From: Marsupella aquatica
Taxonomy: Eukaryota > Marchantiophyta
Reading direction: 5' to 3'
DNA: 64,000 nt
NCBI GenBank assembly: GCA_973895155.1
Contig: OZ316898.1
Span: 1,116,001-1,180,000 of the forward strand
Shown here piece after piece: positions 13,230-24,400 of the stretch (positions are counted from its first letter, which is position 1; every line of letters starts with the position of its first letter). The position numbers and the translations under genes were made by a program. The notes under the pieces are model-generated. The model was not told where the DNA came from. It was given only the letters and a program-made list of their open reading frames with translations, and did not search any database.

Positions 13230-13600
13230 TGTATACGAAGGTACATTCCCCTTGAAATGTAGCAGAAGGTGCACTCAAGTTGACATATTCAATCTTTTTC
13301 ACCCAGGAAGTGTTGTACAAGAGAGTACACCCAAGACGAGATATTGTATGCCCCTTTTACCCAGAAAGTATTATAGCAATGGGTACATTCAGGATCACTC
13401 CCACCCAGAAATTTCACCCAGGAGGTATTGTACAAGAGAGTACACCCAAGACAAGATATTGTGTGTCCCTTTTACCCATAAAGTATTGTAGCAATGGGTA
13501 CATTCAGGATGAGCCTCTCTTCCACCCAGAAAGTACTGTACCAAAAGGTGCACTTAAAAAACTGAGATACTGTACGTCTCATTCACCCGTAAGGTACTAT
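13230..13600. repeat. Nested minisatellite, 108-115-bp units made of about 60-bp halves
   Basis: Units starting CACCCAGRARGTAYTGTA begin at 13300, 13415 and 13523. Each holds a second related half (ACCCAGAAAGTATTATAGC at 13359 and its partner near 13473). The motif GTACAAGAGAGTACACCCA recurs exactly in the first two units, and a decayed unit may start near 13230. The frames through it are repeat translations, not genes. Confidence 0.7.
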
Positions 13601-14570
13601 AGCAGATCACTTTTTGATAAGTACTTTGTCAATACCCCTATTATAGCATGTTCATCTTCGAACATGCTTCATTTGTTGTTTTTTAGTGAAATCCAGGTGA
13701 ACGAATTTTTTTGTTGCAAATATAAACAGTAGGAAGATGTATAGGCTATGATATTGAAACGTTGTGCACATAAGGTACAAGAGTAAAAGTACACATGTAA
13801 AGAAAAATAATAATGACCAGGAAAAGTTTAAGTCCATGGTATTAGGTTGTGCACATACTGTACACCAGTAGAGTTATGTACTTACCTTTGGTAATGACAC
13901 TCAAATGAATTAAAACCATAAATTTAGGACACAAAACCATGAGTAGAACTTAAAGACAGAAGGAGTGCACTTTATTTAGATCATTTCTTCTTCACTCATG
14001 AGAATAAGGGCTAAAATTCAGTGAGCTTTGTTAAAGGGTGGATGATCTTAAATATAGCAAAGATTAAAAAATTAGAGGGGTGCCAGAATAAATTCAAAAT
14101 CTAAACTATAAAGGGATGCAAGTTGGTAAGACACATTGAATTAAAAATACATAAGAAACAAAGTTTGAATAAGACAAAATACTGGAAGGTGGATTCACCA
14201 TATAGCAGTTTAACAATTACTGTTGAATATTTTTTTGTGAATGAATCAAATTAGTGTTATCTTAGAAAAGAGACCCCATAATTATATGAAAGAGCTTCCT
14301 CCTAAGAAATAGTCTTGCCACTATTAGTTTAGGAAGAGTATTTGGAAATTATTGGTTTAAAAGCTTTCAAGCCAACTATTTATTGTTCAAGTGAATCATT
14401 CTGCTTATGATCTCAACATGTCCTGACAGATTGAGAGGGTCACATTGTGAAGGTCAGCCCTCTAAATTGCAAATCAAGCCTAATGTTATATATCATGTTG
14501 TCAAGGAACAAAAAGGGGTTAACTGGCATCTCAAAGGCAAGAGACCCAGTAAAGGAAAAGCCCCCTTCTA

Positions 14571-15150
14571 GGTACAGCTGAAAAGGTGGAAACCCTGTTG
14601 ATATTATTAGATATTGGAACTATTGCCTGCAGCTTGGCAAGTCACCAAGATTCCATATAATACTTTCTTTATCTTATGAGGTACAGCTGAAAAGATGGAA
14701 AACCTATTATACATCTCAAAGTGCCAACGGGCAAAAATGCCAAACCGGGAGACAGGGTCCCAAAGGCAAAGCAACCCAATAAAGGGAAAGGAAGGTCAAG
14801 CCAGCATGCCCCCGAAGCTAAGAGAGTTAGAGGAGGGCTGGCCGCTTGCACAGCGACTCCACGAGGGGCCAAAGGAGGGGGCATCAGCCGAGACTGACGA
14901 CCTCCCCTCCAGGAGGGAAGGCCTCATAATGAGCCCACAACCGGGTGCAGCCAGGCCCAAGGTGCGCACCCTGGCCAAAATGAGGCCGAAGCCTCACAGC
15001 CCACTCCTGCACCGTGGCCCAGCTCCCTTATGCTCCATTCCATTACGCTGGGCAGGGGATCCCACTTCTTAACCTATTGGTGGTAGACAATGAGCAATTG
15101 CCTGGATTCTGGCTCTATCAGCATGTCACTAAGATTCCACAAAGGACTTT
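14571..15150. repeat. GC-rich block between AT-rich repeated segments, possible TE remnant
   Basis: GGTACAGCTGAAAAG occurs at 14571 and 14680. A second pair (ATTGCCTG ... TCAC-AAGATTCCA) occurs near 14620 and 15093, bracketing a GC-rich stretch at about 14720-15060. The 125-residue frame at 14695-15072 is Pro/Arg/Lys-rich and matches nothing I know. An old insertion is plausible but its ends are not defined. Confidence 0.35.
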
Positions 15151-15280
15151 GCTTACCACTTTTAGTTATTAAACAGCAACTACTGTAGTAACACAAAAGA
15201 ACTATGACCCATAGTTATTATACAGTACTGGAGGTTTTGTAAAATAGTGTAGTTTAAAAATTTGTCAAGATTGGCCCAAA

Positions 15281-15388
15281 GAGGCATGACTTTGTGGTAG
15301 CTCACTTGAATAGAGACTGATAGATCTTGGGTTCAACTATTGTGATTGACTTTCCTTTTCTGTGAGGTTTCACAGATTTCCCCTTTAC
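15281..15388 (+). mobile_element. tRNA-derived SINE-like element, copy 2 (A and B boxes present)
   Basis: Contains an A-box-like TAGCTCACTTG at 15298-15308 and a B-box-like GGTTCAA at 15330-15336, about 32 bp apart, which is the spacing of an internal pol III promoter. It shares 5' (GAGGCATGACTTTGTGGTAG) and 3' (GTGAGGTTTCACAGATT) blocks with the minus-strand copy at 6764-6878. I did not find clear target-site duplications. Confidence 0.6.
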
Positions 15389-16700
15389 AAAGAAAAAGAA
15401 TCTGAGTGTCAAGATTCCAAGATTTATGGTTGTTTTTTTCCAATTGTGGAATGGTCTTTGCACAAGCAGGGCTACCTGCTTGCAACAAAAGCAAGCCCCT
15501 ACGGATCGGGGCCATGAATCACACCTTCGGGTTCACTAGATGGAGGGTAATACACATGTGCAACGGGTTGGGTTATTTATGATCCCCTAATCATTCTATA
15601 TAAAGTTTTATGACACCACTCATATGAGGACAGATGACATCTTCAATCAATAAAACTTGTATTTCCACTAAGCATTTCCTAAAATGATTATAATGACCCT
15701 ATACTTTGCTGCACTTAATGTGTCACTTATGCCGGAAGTGACCCTCAGTGAGAACCACATGACCCCGATAGACTATGTGTAAGGTGACACTCACTAAATT
15801 GGACCAAGTTGGGAGGCTTGACGGAAACCTGTGAGAAAGATGGAATACTTAGCCCCGGTCCAAGTCCATTGGTTACTGTCACAAGTCAACAATGTTTTAG
15901 TGACAGCAGGCCACTGCAATTATCCTTCCCGCTGTAAGCTGTTTCCAAATCATGAACCTGTGGAGAGCTCACAAAGTCCAGGCATGAGAGATTATGAGGA
16001 ATCTTCAGAGGAATTGAAATAAATCAAACACCAAATTTACTCGTATTCAACTGGGTAATAAGCTTAGCAATAGATGTTGAAGGCCTGACATGCTAAAACG
16101 ATGTTGAAATTATAGAGAGACTGAAATAGATGTGCATGATTGCCCTCCTCAATTGCCAGGCTATTATACTGAAAGGAGTTCCCATCCAATTCTGATTGGT
16201 ACAGTACCATCTGAACAAGACTTGAAGTTGTTCTATATAGTTTTGGCAGGAAATTGGTGGCTCAGAATCCCACACTGCAAACACTCAATCTTGTCCACAC
16301 TGGAAATTAGACACAATGGCCTGCAACTAAGGACATGCTAGCACAAGAAATCTAATCTGTAATATGTGATTGATACTTGCGAAACCCTGATAATAGAGCA
16401 GAACCCCTGATTGCAGTTATGATAGTGTCTGCATTGTTAGGCAAAACCAAACTGCTTGTGACCTAGATAATTGTAGAAGTGAAGATATAGCCAGTGAGCC
16501 CTTCAAAGTCCAGGGTTCTTCCAACCCATCACAAACAAATAAGTATAGGGAATTTTACTGGATTTGTTGATAGACTTACAATTTTTGTGGAAGAGCATTA
16601 GGGTTTGATTAACCCAACTTTGAGCACTTTCAGTAAAGATAGTGTTTAAAAACCAGAAATATTTACAAAGAAAGTATTATTATCATTTTATCACCCAAAA

Positions 16701-16841
16701 GCGTTACGCTCAATTTGGTACCAGGCTCCCAAGCTTCAAATGAAGTTGCATTTGGATGAGGTACAAAAAAGACATCCTCATCCAAACGTGACTTCATAAA
16801 AAGGACCAATGTACAAACCAAAATTTGATTGAGCTTAATGC
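16701..16841. repeat. Imperfect long hairpin (MITE-like or small-RNA-precursor-like)
   Basis: The ends GCGTTACGCTCAAT and ATTGAGCTTAATGC are inverted complements at 12 of 14 positions. The inner arms TTTGGATGAGG and CCTCATCCAAA pair perfectly around a loop of about 14 nt, and the flanking GAAGT/ACTTC also pair. The middle of the arms is poorly paired. No target duplication is clear. Confidence 0.5.
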
Positions 16842-17110
16842 CAGAAAGTCCGTTGGAAAACCAGGACAACCAATGGAACTGGAAGTTTACATTATCTTAT
16901 TGTTGAAAGAAAAGACTGAATGGACACAAGGGAATTAGGGAACCCCCATTCACCGGTTTTTTGAGTGGCAAATATATGCTAGATGCCACCTCTGAGTCTT
17001 AGCCACTTCTAGCAAAATTTTGCTATTTTTTTTATGTCCCATTGGCCAGTTCCCATCTAGTCACAGGCCCCACAGCCAGAGTTTAACGGCTCTCCTTAAA
17101 TCTAGGGAGA

Positions 17111-17121
17111 TCTAACGGTCA
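17111..17121 (+). promoter_or_regulatory. Perfect MSA (MYB3R-binding) consensus upstream of syntaxin B
   Basis: TCTAACGGTCA fits the M-phase-specific activator consensus YCYAACGGYYA at every position. It lies about 1.58 kb upstream of the syntaxin B start codon, far for such an element, so function is uncertain. A weaker TTTAACGGCTC lies about 30 bp before it. Confidence 0.35.
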
Positions 17122-17616
17122 GAAAATGATCTGGGAATTAGTCTTCTCCTTCATACACCTGACATGCTCCATTCGAACTAATAAGGAAAAATCTTAAAGA
17201 TTACACTGGCCCCATTGACTCATAGAAAGCATTAAAACCAGCCTCATACCAGTATCCACAGCGTTTTCAGAGTAATTTCACTTTCAGCGTAAGTGAGCCC
17301 ATCCAAGTCTCTGGAACCAGCTTTGGTGTCTATGGGAGCTTTCCTTTCTATATCTTCTAGGGGAATTATAGAGCGGTAGGGACCGAGGGTATGTCCTCGA
17401 GGAAGGAAACACTGATATATCTGCCTAGAACAGGATGCTTCCATCCGCCCTTCCTCGCCGGGCCAGGAGCCGCATGTGGGGCCGGTAGCCCGGGACCAGG
17501 TGTGGGCTGTGGGCACTGGATGTGGCCAAGTTGGCCGACTGCGCAGCCGCGTGATTATTCCTACGAAGGGCTTAGAAGTCGACGACAGCACGAACGTTGA
17601 CCGAGGACCCTAGGTA

Positions 17617-17935
17617 CAGTGTCACGCTCTCTAACATTACACAGTCATCACCGTCCCTGTCGGCTATAGTCGCGAACTTACAGCGTCACGCTCTCTGCAT
17701 TACACAGTAAGCACTGTCGCTGTCGGCGTTATTCGGCCATAGTTGCGAAATTACAGCGTCACGCTCTCTACATTACACAGTAAGCACTATCCTGTCGGCG
17801 TTACTCGGCTATAGTCGCGAAATTACAGCGTCACGCTCTCTAAATTACACAGTAAGCACCGTCGCTGTCGGCGTTATTCGGCTATGGTTGCAAGATTACA
17901 GCGTCACGCTATGGGGTTTACATAGTAAGCACAGT
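17617..17935. repeat. 72-73-bp minisatellite, about 4.5 units, in the syntaxin B upstream region
   Basis: GTCACGCTCTCT-type unit starts lie at 17621, 17685, 17758, 17830 and 17903, so later units are 72-73 bp long. The first unit is shorter (64 bp) because it lacks GTTATTCGG-like bases, and the last is partial and diverged. Each unit carries GCGTCACGCT, which contains the TGACG core of bZIP/TGA sites on the other strand. The array ends about 760 bp before the syntaxin B ATG. Confidence 0.85.
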
Positions 17936-18698
17936 AAAGGAGTGTGGCGAATGACTGCGCGTCCGACCGGCTGAGGAAGGCAAAAGGAAGCAGACTGCTG
18001 AGGAGTGACGAAGAGTGAAGACTCTCTCATATCATCAGTGATCAGTCGGTAGATCCGCTGACCTGAGACTGAGCGCTTGAGCAGGCTGGCAGGATTGTCC
18101 GAGTCCCGAGTCCCGACCATTTCGGGACAAGAAACCGAGTGATTGATGGTCTTCTTCCTCCTCTCCATGACTCCACTACTCCTGTGCTACGTCTCGACCT
18201 CCTCCGTCTCTCGTCTCCTGCTGTTATGAGGCGGATGGGCGTGTATCGTTCCTCATCAACGAATTGGCCGACGCAGCAACAATACTTCTGATGTGCAGTG
18301 GCTGCTGCGGGTGGCTTGGATTTGAATGCTCTGGTTTCTTTGTGTGTGGTTTTTTTGTTGTGAGTCTCAGGAAGTCTTCGGTTTTTTGTTGAATCTGTTT
18401 GAATCAGATACGACTGTAATTTTATTAGCTCGCATGTTCCTGAGAGTGCTGAAAGAAACTGGACAGGACTTCGAGAGAAAATAGGTTCAATTTGATTTCG
18501 TCATCCGAATTGTCAGTTTAGCTGCGAGAGAGTGAGTGAGTTAGTGAATTGAGAACGGGGCGCGGAGGATTTCAGAAGTTTACTGAAGGGGGAGGAGGAC
18601 CAAAAGAACCCGAGGAGTGTTAGAGAATTGAGAGGGATTGGAGACATTGGGGAGGAAAGGTGGATTGACAGTGGCAGCTGAGGAGGAGGGGCAACAAG
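17936..18698 (+). promoter_or_regulatory. Probable promoter and 5' UTR of syntaxin B
   Basis: Immediate upstream region of the syntaxin B gene. The last 200 bp are purine-rich (GA and GGA runs), typical of a leader. I cannot place a TATA box or transcription start with confidence. Confidence 0.4.
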
Positions 18699-19610
18699 AT
18701 GAATGATCTATTGAGCAAGGCGTTTTCCCGGAGAGAAGATCGCGGCCATAATGATGTTGAGTCCGGAGGCGGGATTGAGATGGAGAGCATGAACGGAGCG
18801 CTCGCCCCTTTCTTCGAGGAGGTGAGTGTGATTAAAAATGAGATGGAAGTTATTAAGCAGCTTCTCGTCAAGCTGCAGGAGGCCAATGAGGAGAGCAAGA
18901 GCATTACCAAAGCTGCGGCGATGAAGGCTCTCCGGAACAGGATGGACCAGGACGTGAAGCAGGTCACCAATGCCGCCAAGTCCGTTAAGGGGAAGCTCGA
19001 GGCGCTGGACAAGGCGAATGTCGAAAGCCGAAAGACCAAGGGCTGTGGGGAAGGTTCCCCCACGGACCGGACTCGGACGGCCCTCACGAACAGCCTGCGG
19101 AAAAAGCTGAAGGACTACATGGACAATTTCTCCAGCCTCAGGACGAAGATTATGGGCGAGTACAAGGACACCATCGAGAGACGGTACTACACCGTGACAG
19201 GCAACAAGCCAGACGAGGAGACTCTGGACCACATCATCGAGACCGGGGAGAGCGAGACGTTCCTCCAGAAGGCCATCCAGGAACAAGGCCGGGGTCAAGT
19301 GCTCGACACGATCAGGGAAATCCAGGAGAGACACGATGGAGTGAAGGAAATCGAGAAGAGTTTGCTTGAGTTGCACCAAATCTTCCTGGACATGGCGGTG
19401 CTCGTCGAGGCGCAAGGCGAGCAGCTGAACGACATTGAGGCTAACGTCAACAGGGCCCATTCGTATGTGGGGCAAGCTACCAATCAACTCTTCGTAGCCA
19501 AGCGGATCCAAAGAAACACCCGGAAGTGTTGTTGTTTTGCATGGATCTTAATACTTATTGCCATCCTTATCGTCACTCTCGTCGTCTTGAAGATCACTAA
19601 TGTAATCTAG
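18699..19610 (+). CDS. SYP1-type plasma-membrane syntaxin (Qa-SNARE), copy B
   Basis: Single-exon frame of 303 residues, a paralogue of the 2.2-3.2 kb gene. It opens with MNDLLSKAFSRRED and has the Habc bundle at about 30-155 (DRTRT at 123-127), a SNARE helix at about 195-262 with zero-layer Gln239 in VEAQGEQLNDIE, and a tail anchor at about 277-298 preceded by a Cys cluster (CCCF, 277-280) that could be palmitoylated. The role should be fusion of secretory vesicles at the plasma membrane or forming cell plate. The two copies are transcribed away from each other and differ mainly in the first 40 residues and around the anchor. The start is supported by the conserved MNDLL beginning and by AACAAG before the ATG. 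SYP11 versus SYP12 identity needs a tree. Confidence 0.95.
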   Translation: MNDLLSKAFSRREDRGHNDVESGGGIEMESMNGALAPFFEEVSVIKNEMEVIKQLLVKLQEANEESKSITKAAAMKALRNRMDQDVKQVTNAAKSVKGKLEALDKANVESRKTKGCGEGSPTDRTRTALTNSLRKKLKDYMDNFSSLRTKIMGEYKDTIERRYYTVTGNKPDEETLDHIIETGESETFLQKAIQEQGRGQVLDTIREIQERHDGVKEIEKSLLELHQIFLDMAVLVEAQGEQLNDIEANVNRAHSYVGQATNQLFVAKRIQRNTRKCCCFAWILILIAILIVTLVVLKITNVI

Positions 19611-21049
19611 TAACTTTACAAAGCAATCCTGAGTGTAATTTTCATACGATTCCTGGCCGGGTGGTGCATGTCCACACACTCACCTTCAGGTGGAGTTTTA
19701 GAGAGTGCAGTTTTGAGTACAGATGCATCGAGAATTGCGAGGACTGAGCCCTATGTATAGTACACTTTTGGACTATCTCGGTGGTTCTGTCTTAGCTATG
19801 GATTCGTGGCCTAGTGAGGTTTTCAGTTATGGGCTAAGAAAAGCGAAATACCACCTTAATTATGGTGGACATCAATTCAAAGCCTAGAGAGGTGCCGGTA
19901 TTCATGTTTCCGAAGGTTGACATGTACAATAGAATTGGTAATAGCAAATGTCTCTGAAGGCGAACACGAGGGTACAGGATTAGGCAGAACATTGACCTGT
20001 TCCTACCTATTGTTCGGAAGGTGAAGAAGTGCCCCACGACGACTAGGTCAATCCAAGTTGCTCCCGACCTCTTTTGGGGTCAAGACGACTCGGTCCGAAT
20101 ATGAACATTATAAGCGAACTAGCAAGCTGGTTGACATACCGGGGGACCCATTGTTTCCAGTTTTTGTACGATGTTTGTAATTAGGGTGGAAGGTGTGCAG
20201 TAAATCAATCTACAAGTGTTTGAGTACTCTCTTTGATCCCCTCGTCTCCAGATTCGATTATGACCATCTACATCGGACGGGCTTCACAGTTCACCTCGGC
20301 GTACGCCAATGAGCTTTGGTGTTTGGAACTGGATTCTCTGGTTTCTGTGAATCCTCTCTGCTCATTATAGATTTTGGAATGTAAATGGTTGCCACGTTCT
20401 CAGACGTGGGACACGGTTTGGAATCTGTGTATGCAAAGGCCCGAATGCTGAATTGAACCCTTCTGGTGTCTGCGAACTTCGTAAAGAGCAATTCGTCAAT
20501 CATCTAACATGTGGGCGAGTGATCGTCCTACCTACCTTTCAATCGATTTGGCTATTCCGGAGTGATCGTCATCGATTGGATCTTGAAACTTACAATCGAT
20601 GTGACGGCGGCCTCGCCGTGGTGGAGACCATTGCACGACTGTGCGACGACATTTCTATAACGCAATTGTCTAATCACTCTCCCTAAACTTTATAAGTTTC
20701 CATAACTATTTATAAGTCAGTCAGCTCATTCCAATTGTACATCACATCCGAAGGTTGCGTGCAGGAAAAGATCGAAGTGAGGTATGCTCCTATTCTATGT
20801 CCTCTCATCCTCTAGGACCTGGTCACTTGGTTTTGGTGACCTTGGTAGCTTTGTCAGCGGAATATAGCAGTGAATAGGAATGCAAGCACAGCAGGTAGCC
20901 GCCATGGCTTGCCTACTGCAGATAGAGTAGAGCAATCGCCCAGAGTCTTTGTCATCGTTCTCTCCAGTTGCTACTTTTGATGTAAAGATGGGGACGGAAG
21001 ATTCTCTGGGATCCTGAAAAGTCTATCCTTCTTTGCCAGTAGACCAGGA

Positions 21050-21098
21050 CATGTACACAAGTGACACCTCCTCCATGACAGTGTCACTTGTGTACATG
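21050..21098. repeat. Perfect 18-bp inverted repeat with 13-nt loop
   Basis: The left arm CATGTACACAAGTGACAC (21050-21067) is exactly complementary to the right arm (21081-21098), separated by CTCCTCCATGACA. Pairing stops at both outer edges. It could form a stable hairpin in RNA or a cruciform. No gene adjoins it closely. Confidence 0.9.
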
Positions 21099-21365
21099 AG
21101 AATTCTTGCTTTGACTGTAGTGTGGAATTCCATGTGGACCTGGTCAACTGGTGATATTAGGGACTGGAGTTAAACCACAACTGCCCTTCAAAAGCTACAG
21201 TTACCATTAAAAGGAGATTTTTCCTGAAATTGTGGAACAAACTGGTATGCTAGAGAAGAACAATGATTGAAATGTGGAAAAAAGGGGAGGTCTTGGACAC
21301 TTCCCCTTATATAGGGCAAGTTGTGGTTTAAGGCAACTAGTGAATCAACTCCTTCGCTGGATCCG

Positions 21366-21480
21366 TGTTGCCGGAGGATGTGTGGAATGTGGTTTTTGCT
21401 CCTTGTTACCCGAGGATGTGTGGAGTGTGGTTTTTGCTCCTTGTTGCCAGAGGATGTGTGGAGCGTGGATTTTTGCTTTT
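21366..21480. repeat. 38-bp tandem repeat, three copies
   Basis: Units containing GAGGATGTGTGGARYGTGG and TTTTTGCT occur with GAGGATG starting at 21374, 21412 and 21450, exactly 38 bp apart. Because 38 is not a multiple of 3, the frames across it are not repeat proteins. Confidence 0.85.
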
Positions 21481-24400
21481 GAGGGGGTTGTGTTGGACAG
21501 ACCAGTTCAGTAGGTCTTGTACAAAGTTCTTCTTGTACAAGGAGACTTGCCAACTTGGTTTGGGAGGACTAGTACATGGATTAAGAAACTCATATTTTTA
21601 TCATTTTATAACAAACGCATACCTAGCCTTTTCTGGTCAAGGTGCAAGCCCCAAAGTCATTTTGGAGGAGACTGCAACTCATTCTCCGTTGCTTTACAAG
21701 ACCTTGGGGGCAGTTTTGACTGTTTTTGTCCCAAAGCTAATGTTTCGACCATGTAGTATCCTAAAGATAGTGTACCGGGGCTAAATGAGAGTATGGAATC
21801 ATTTTAAGGTCCCCAATGTCTTGTCAAGCCATCTGGAGCAAATGGTGCTAGAATAATTTGCTAGGAGATAAGTTGGGGACCCACTCCACCTAAAACTCAC
21901 TTAGTTCTTTGCCTAGGGCCTGCAGCATGTGAAAGACTCAGAATAGAAACACCAAGGGATCAGGAGGAGAGAGGTGGTCTAAAATCTGGGACAAAAGTGT
22001 CCTCCAAATAAGCAAAACTTGGACCCCACTCCATTTCATATAAGATTCACAAAAGTTTAGAAAAAAATGGCCGACAATGTTTTGTAAAGTAAACAGCAGT
22101 TGTATCTCCCCAATGGATGGCCGATCAGATCTTGGAGACCAGAAAAATATGGAAGTCCGACAACATCTTGTAAAGCCACCATAATAAGTGCTGGAGAGAG
22201 AATTGGGCTGAGAAGAAAATGCATCCCAACAGCTATCTAAATCAATCATCTAATGACACATGTCATTTTTAGTTTTTAGACCCTGATCTCCATACCTCTG
22301 TTGCGACTCTCCTTCAAACTAGAAAAAATAACCCATGCTAATTTGTACATGATGGGCTATCCACCTGGAAATGAGACCCACACACTCAAGAACATACAAA
22401 GGGCATTATCCATAGGCCTTGACACTACAGATAGAATATTGCTGTGAAGGGTCCAACCAAATTGAACTCCTCCCATTTCTGGAGTTGTTAAAATAAAAGC
22501 CCTTTGGTCTTTGAAAGAATAATTCCCTTAATCTCTGAATTGGCTTTGCAAATCTAGGTCACCTATTTGAATGGAGTTTTCCTCGAAGCACGAAAGGTGG
22601 ATGGATGAAGATTTTAATCATGGTTTCAATCTTAACTAGGACATTCCAAAATTTGCTCTCTACTATATCTCAGCAAGGTTTATTTGAGTGCATCTTCTTC
22701 TTTGAACTCGAACCTGCGCTTGGGTCCAGCCTACAATTTGAGGAGTAGATCGTATCTCACTTGGGAGAGTGGATAGCTGTTCCTGAAATCGCTGCTGTTT
22801 GCTGTTCCAGGTGGTTCGGAGCTCCTCCACATGGACTTCCGGCACAGTTGCCCCCCTTCGTTCCATACGACATGGATTGAACAGATCGCAGAGCTGATTT
22901 ATCTCGACCATGTGCTCCCGAATGCGTCTGTCGTCTTCTGATTGTTATACCCGCAGCTGAATTGATTTCATTTGTGAATTTTGACGCTCGGTAAATGATA
23001 TCGGTTCGTACGCAGACAGTTGCTCACTTGCACACTACTTGTCAGCACTTATGCAAAATCGTCTACTGCAGTCCGAGAAATGAAGCCATTTGTTGACAGT
23101 TTGGGAATCGATTCCTGGGCAGAGATCACTTGGACACTAATTTCGAGCACTGATACAAGAAAGGGCATTTTTTAAGCGTTTGTAAAGTGATTCCTACGCA
23201 GCCAGATGTTCACTTGCACACTAGTCTTGAGCAAAGATGGAATTCAAACATCCACAGACAGCAGTCCCAAGGACGACATGCCTGACAATCTGTAACTCCC
23301 ACATTAAACTACACCTTCTAAGATCCAGTCCAGAAGTGTCTCGCCAGGCAGCTGGTCCAGGATCTGCCTCTCCTCTGATTTATTCTTATCGCCACTTCAG
23401 AATCCACTAGCTTGGTGGAGCCGCGTGGTCAGATGCGAGTTCCACAAAAACGGTCTGTGGGTCTATGGCCTTTAACGGTATCATGTGCAATCTTCTATCT
23501 CTTGCCTTGCCATGACCTCTAGATGTTGAAGCAATGCGAACAGATACTGACAAGGATTGCGCAGGCTTCAATCATGATAATGAGCAGCAGTGGGGCAGGC
23601 CAGACAAAATCACCAAATGAATATGTTCAAACGATTGACATGTCGATGGCTCCTGCGATTCCCAAACCCATCCTACCGCCGAGAGTAATGCGAAAGTCCT
23701 GTTTGGAAGTGCTAAATCCTCAAAGCCTACATTTGGGAATTCTTTCATCAGCCCGCATCCCATTTTAGTGAACTCAGGGTAAACGCGCCGTAATTGATTG
23801 CCTGGTCAACCCAATCTTCCTTCAAAGCATCGATTAGAGCTTCTGCAGAGTTGTTGTAACTTCAAACAGGAAAATATGTCAAAAGAGAGCTTCTGCTTCA
23901 CAAAGCTGATTAATATCCTAAAGAAGTCTCTCTTTCGTTTGTACAAATGTGCTTGCATCCCTTCAATTATTATTTTTTCCGTCACTGGATTGCCCACTAC
24001 TCCAAATGGGCTGTCGGGACCGCTGAGCATCTCATAGTGACTACAGCAATTCCTTTGCAATGAAGAGAAAGACACCGTAACAGCAACGAAAGATGAAAAC
24101 AGATTCAGAGCCACCCCTGGTCCGGGCCCCACTAGGAGCAAATCACGATGGATTGCTCCACAGAATTTATCCGAGGATTAGCTTTTAATTGCCATGGTTT
24201 GGCCAGAAGTTGACGCAGACACTTTATTCCATTGCTCGTAAGTAGACCTTCATGGCCGTAAATTTTCGGCTACAAGGAAGCGGAAGTTTCTGTTCTTTGC
24301 TCGTCTGTCCAAAGGGAGCTTCGGAGTACTCAGGCAAGACGGTACCATCCAAATGAACGTCCAGAGCAAAAACCACGGAACCCTACTTGAGCTACTATTG

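Larger units (their letters stand above)
11955..14570. other. 3' flank of RF1 and AT-rich intergenic DNA
   Basis: The first several hundred bases are probably 3' UTR. Beyond that I see no gene. Two tandem-repeat blocks (12986-13082 and 13230-13600) are listed separately. The frames at 13108-13491 and 13280-13732 are products of the second block. Confidence 0.5.
15389..17616. other. Intergenic DNA upstream of syntaxin B
   Basis: No gene recognised; short frames at 15831-16022 and 16093-16341 lack domains. It holds a hairpin at 16701-16841 and a mitotic-type motif at 17111-17121. Confidence 0.5.

Noticed and set aside
13108-13732. Two overlapping frames of 127 and 150 residues
   Set aside because: They follow the GTAC-rich minisatellite and repeat in step with it; 115 and 108-bp periods are not both multiples of 3.
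14695-15072. 125-residue Pro/Lys/Arg-rich frame
   Set aside because: Explained by the GC-rich block; no domain, and other frames are also open there.
18708-19511. 267-residue minus-strand frame over syntaxin B
   Set aside because: Antisense shadow of the syntaxin coding sequence in GC-rich third positions.
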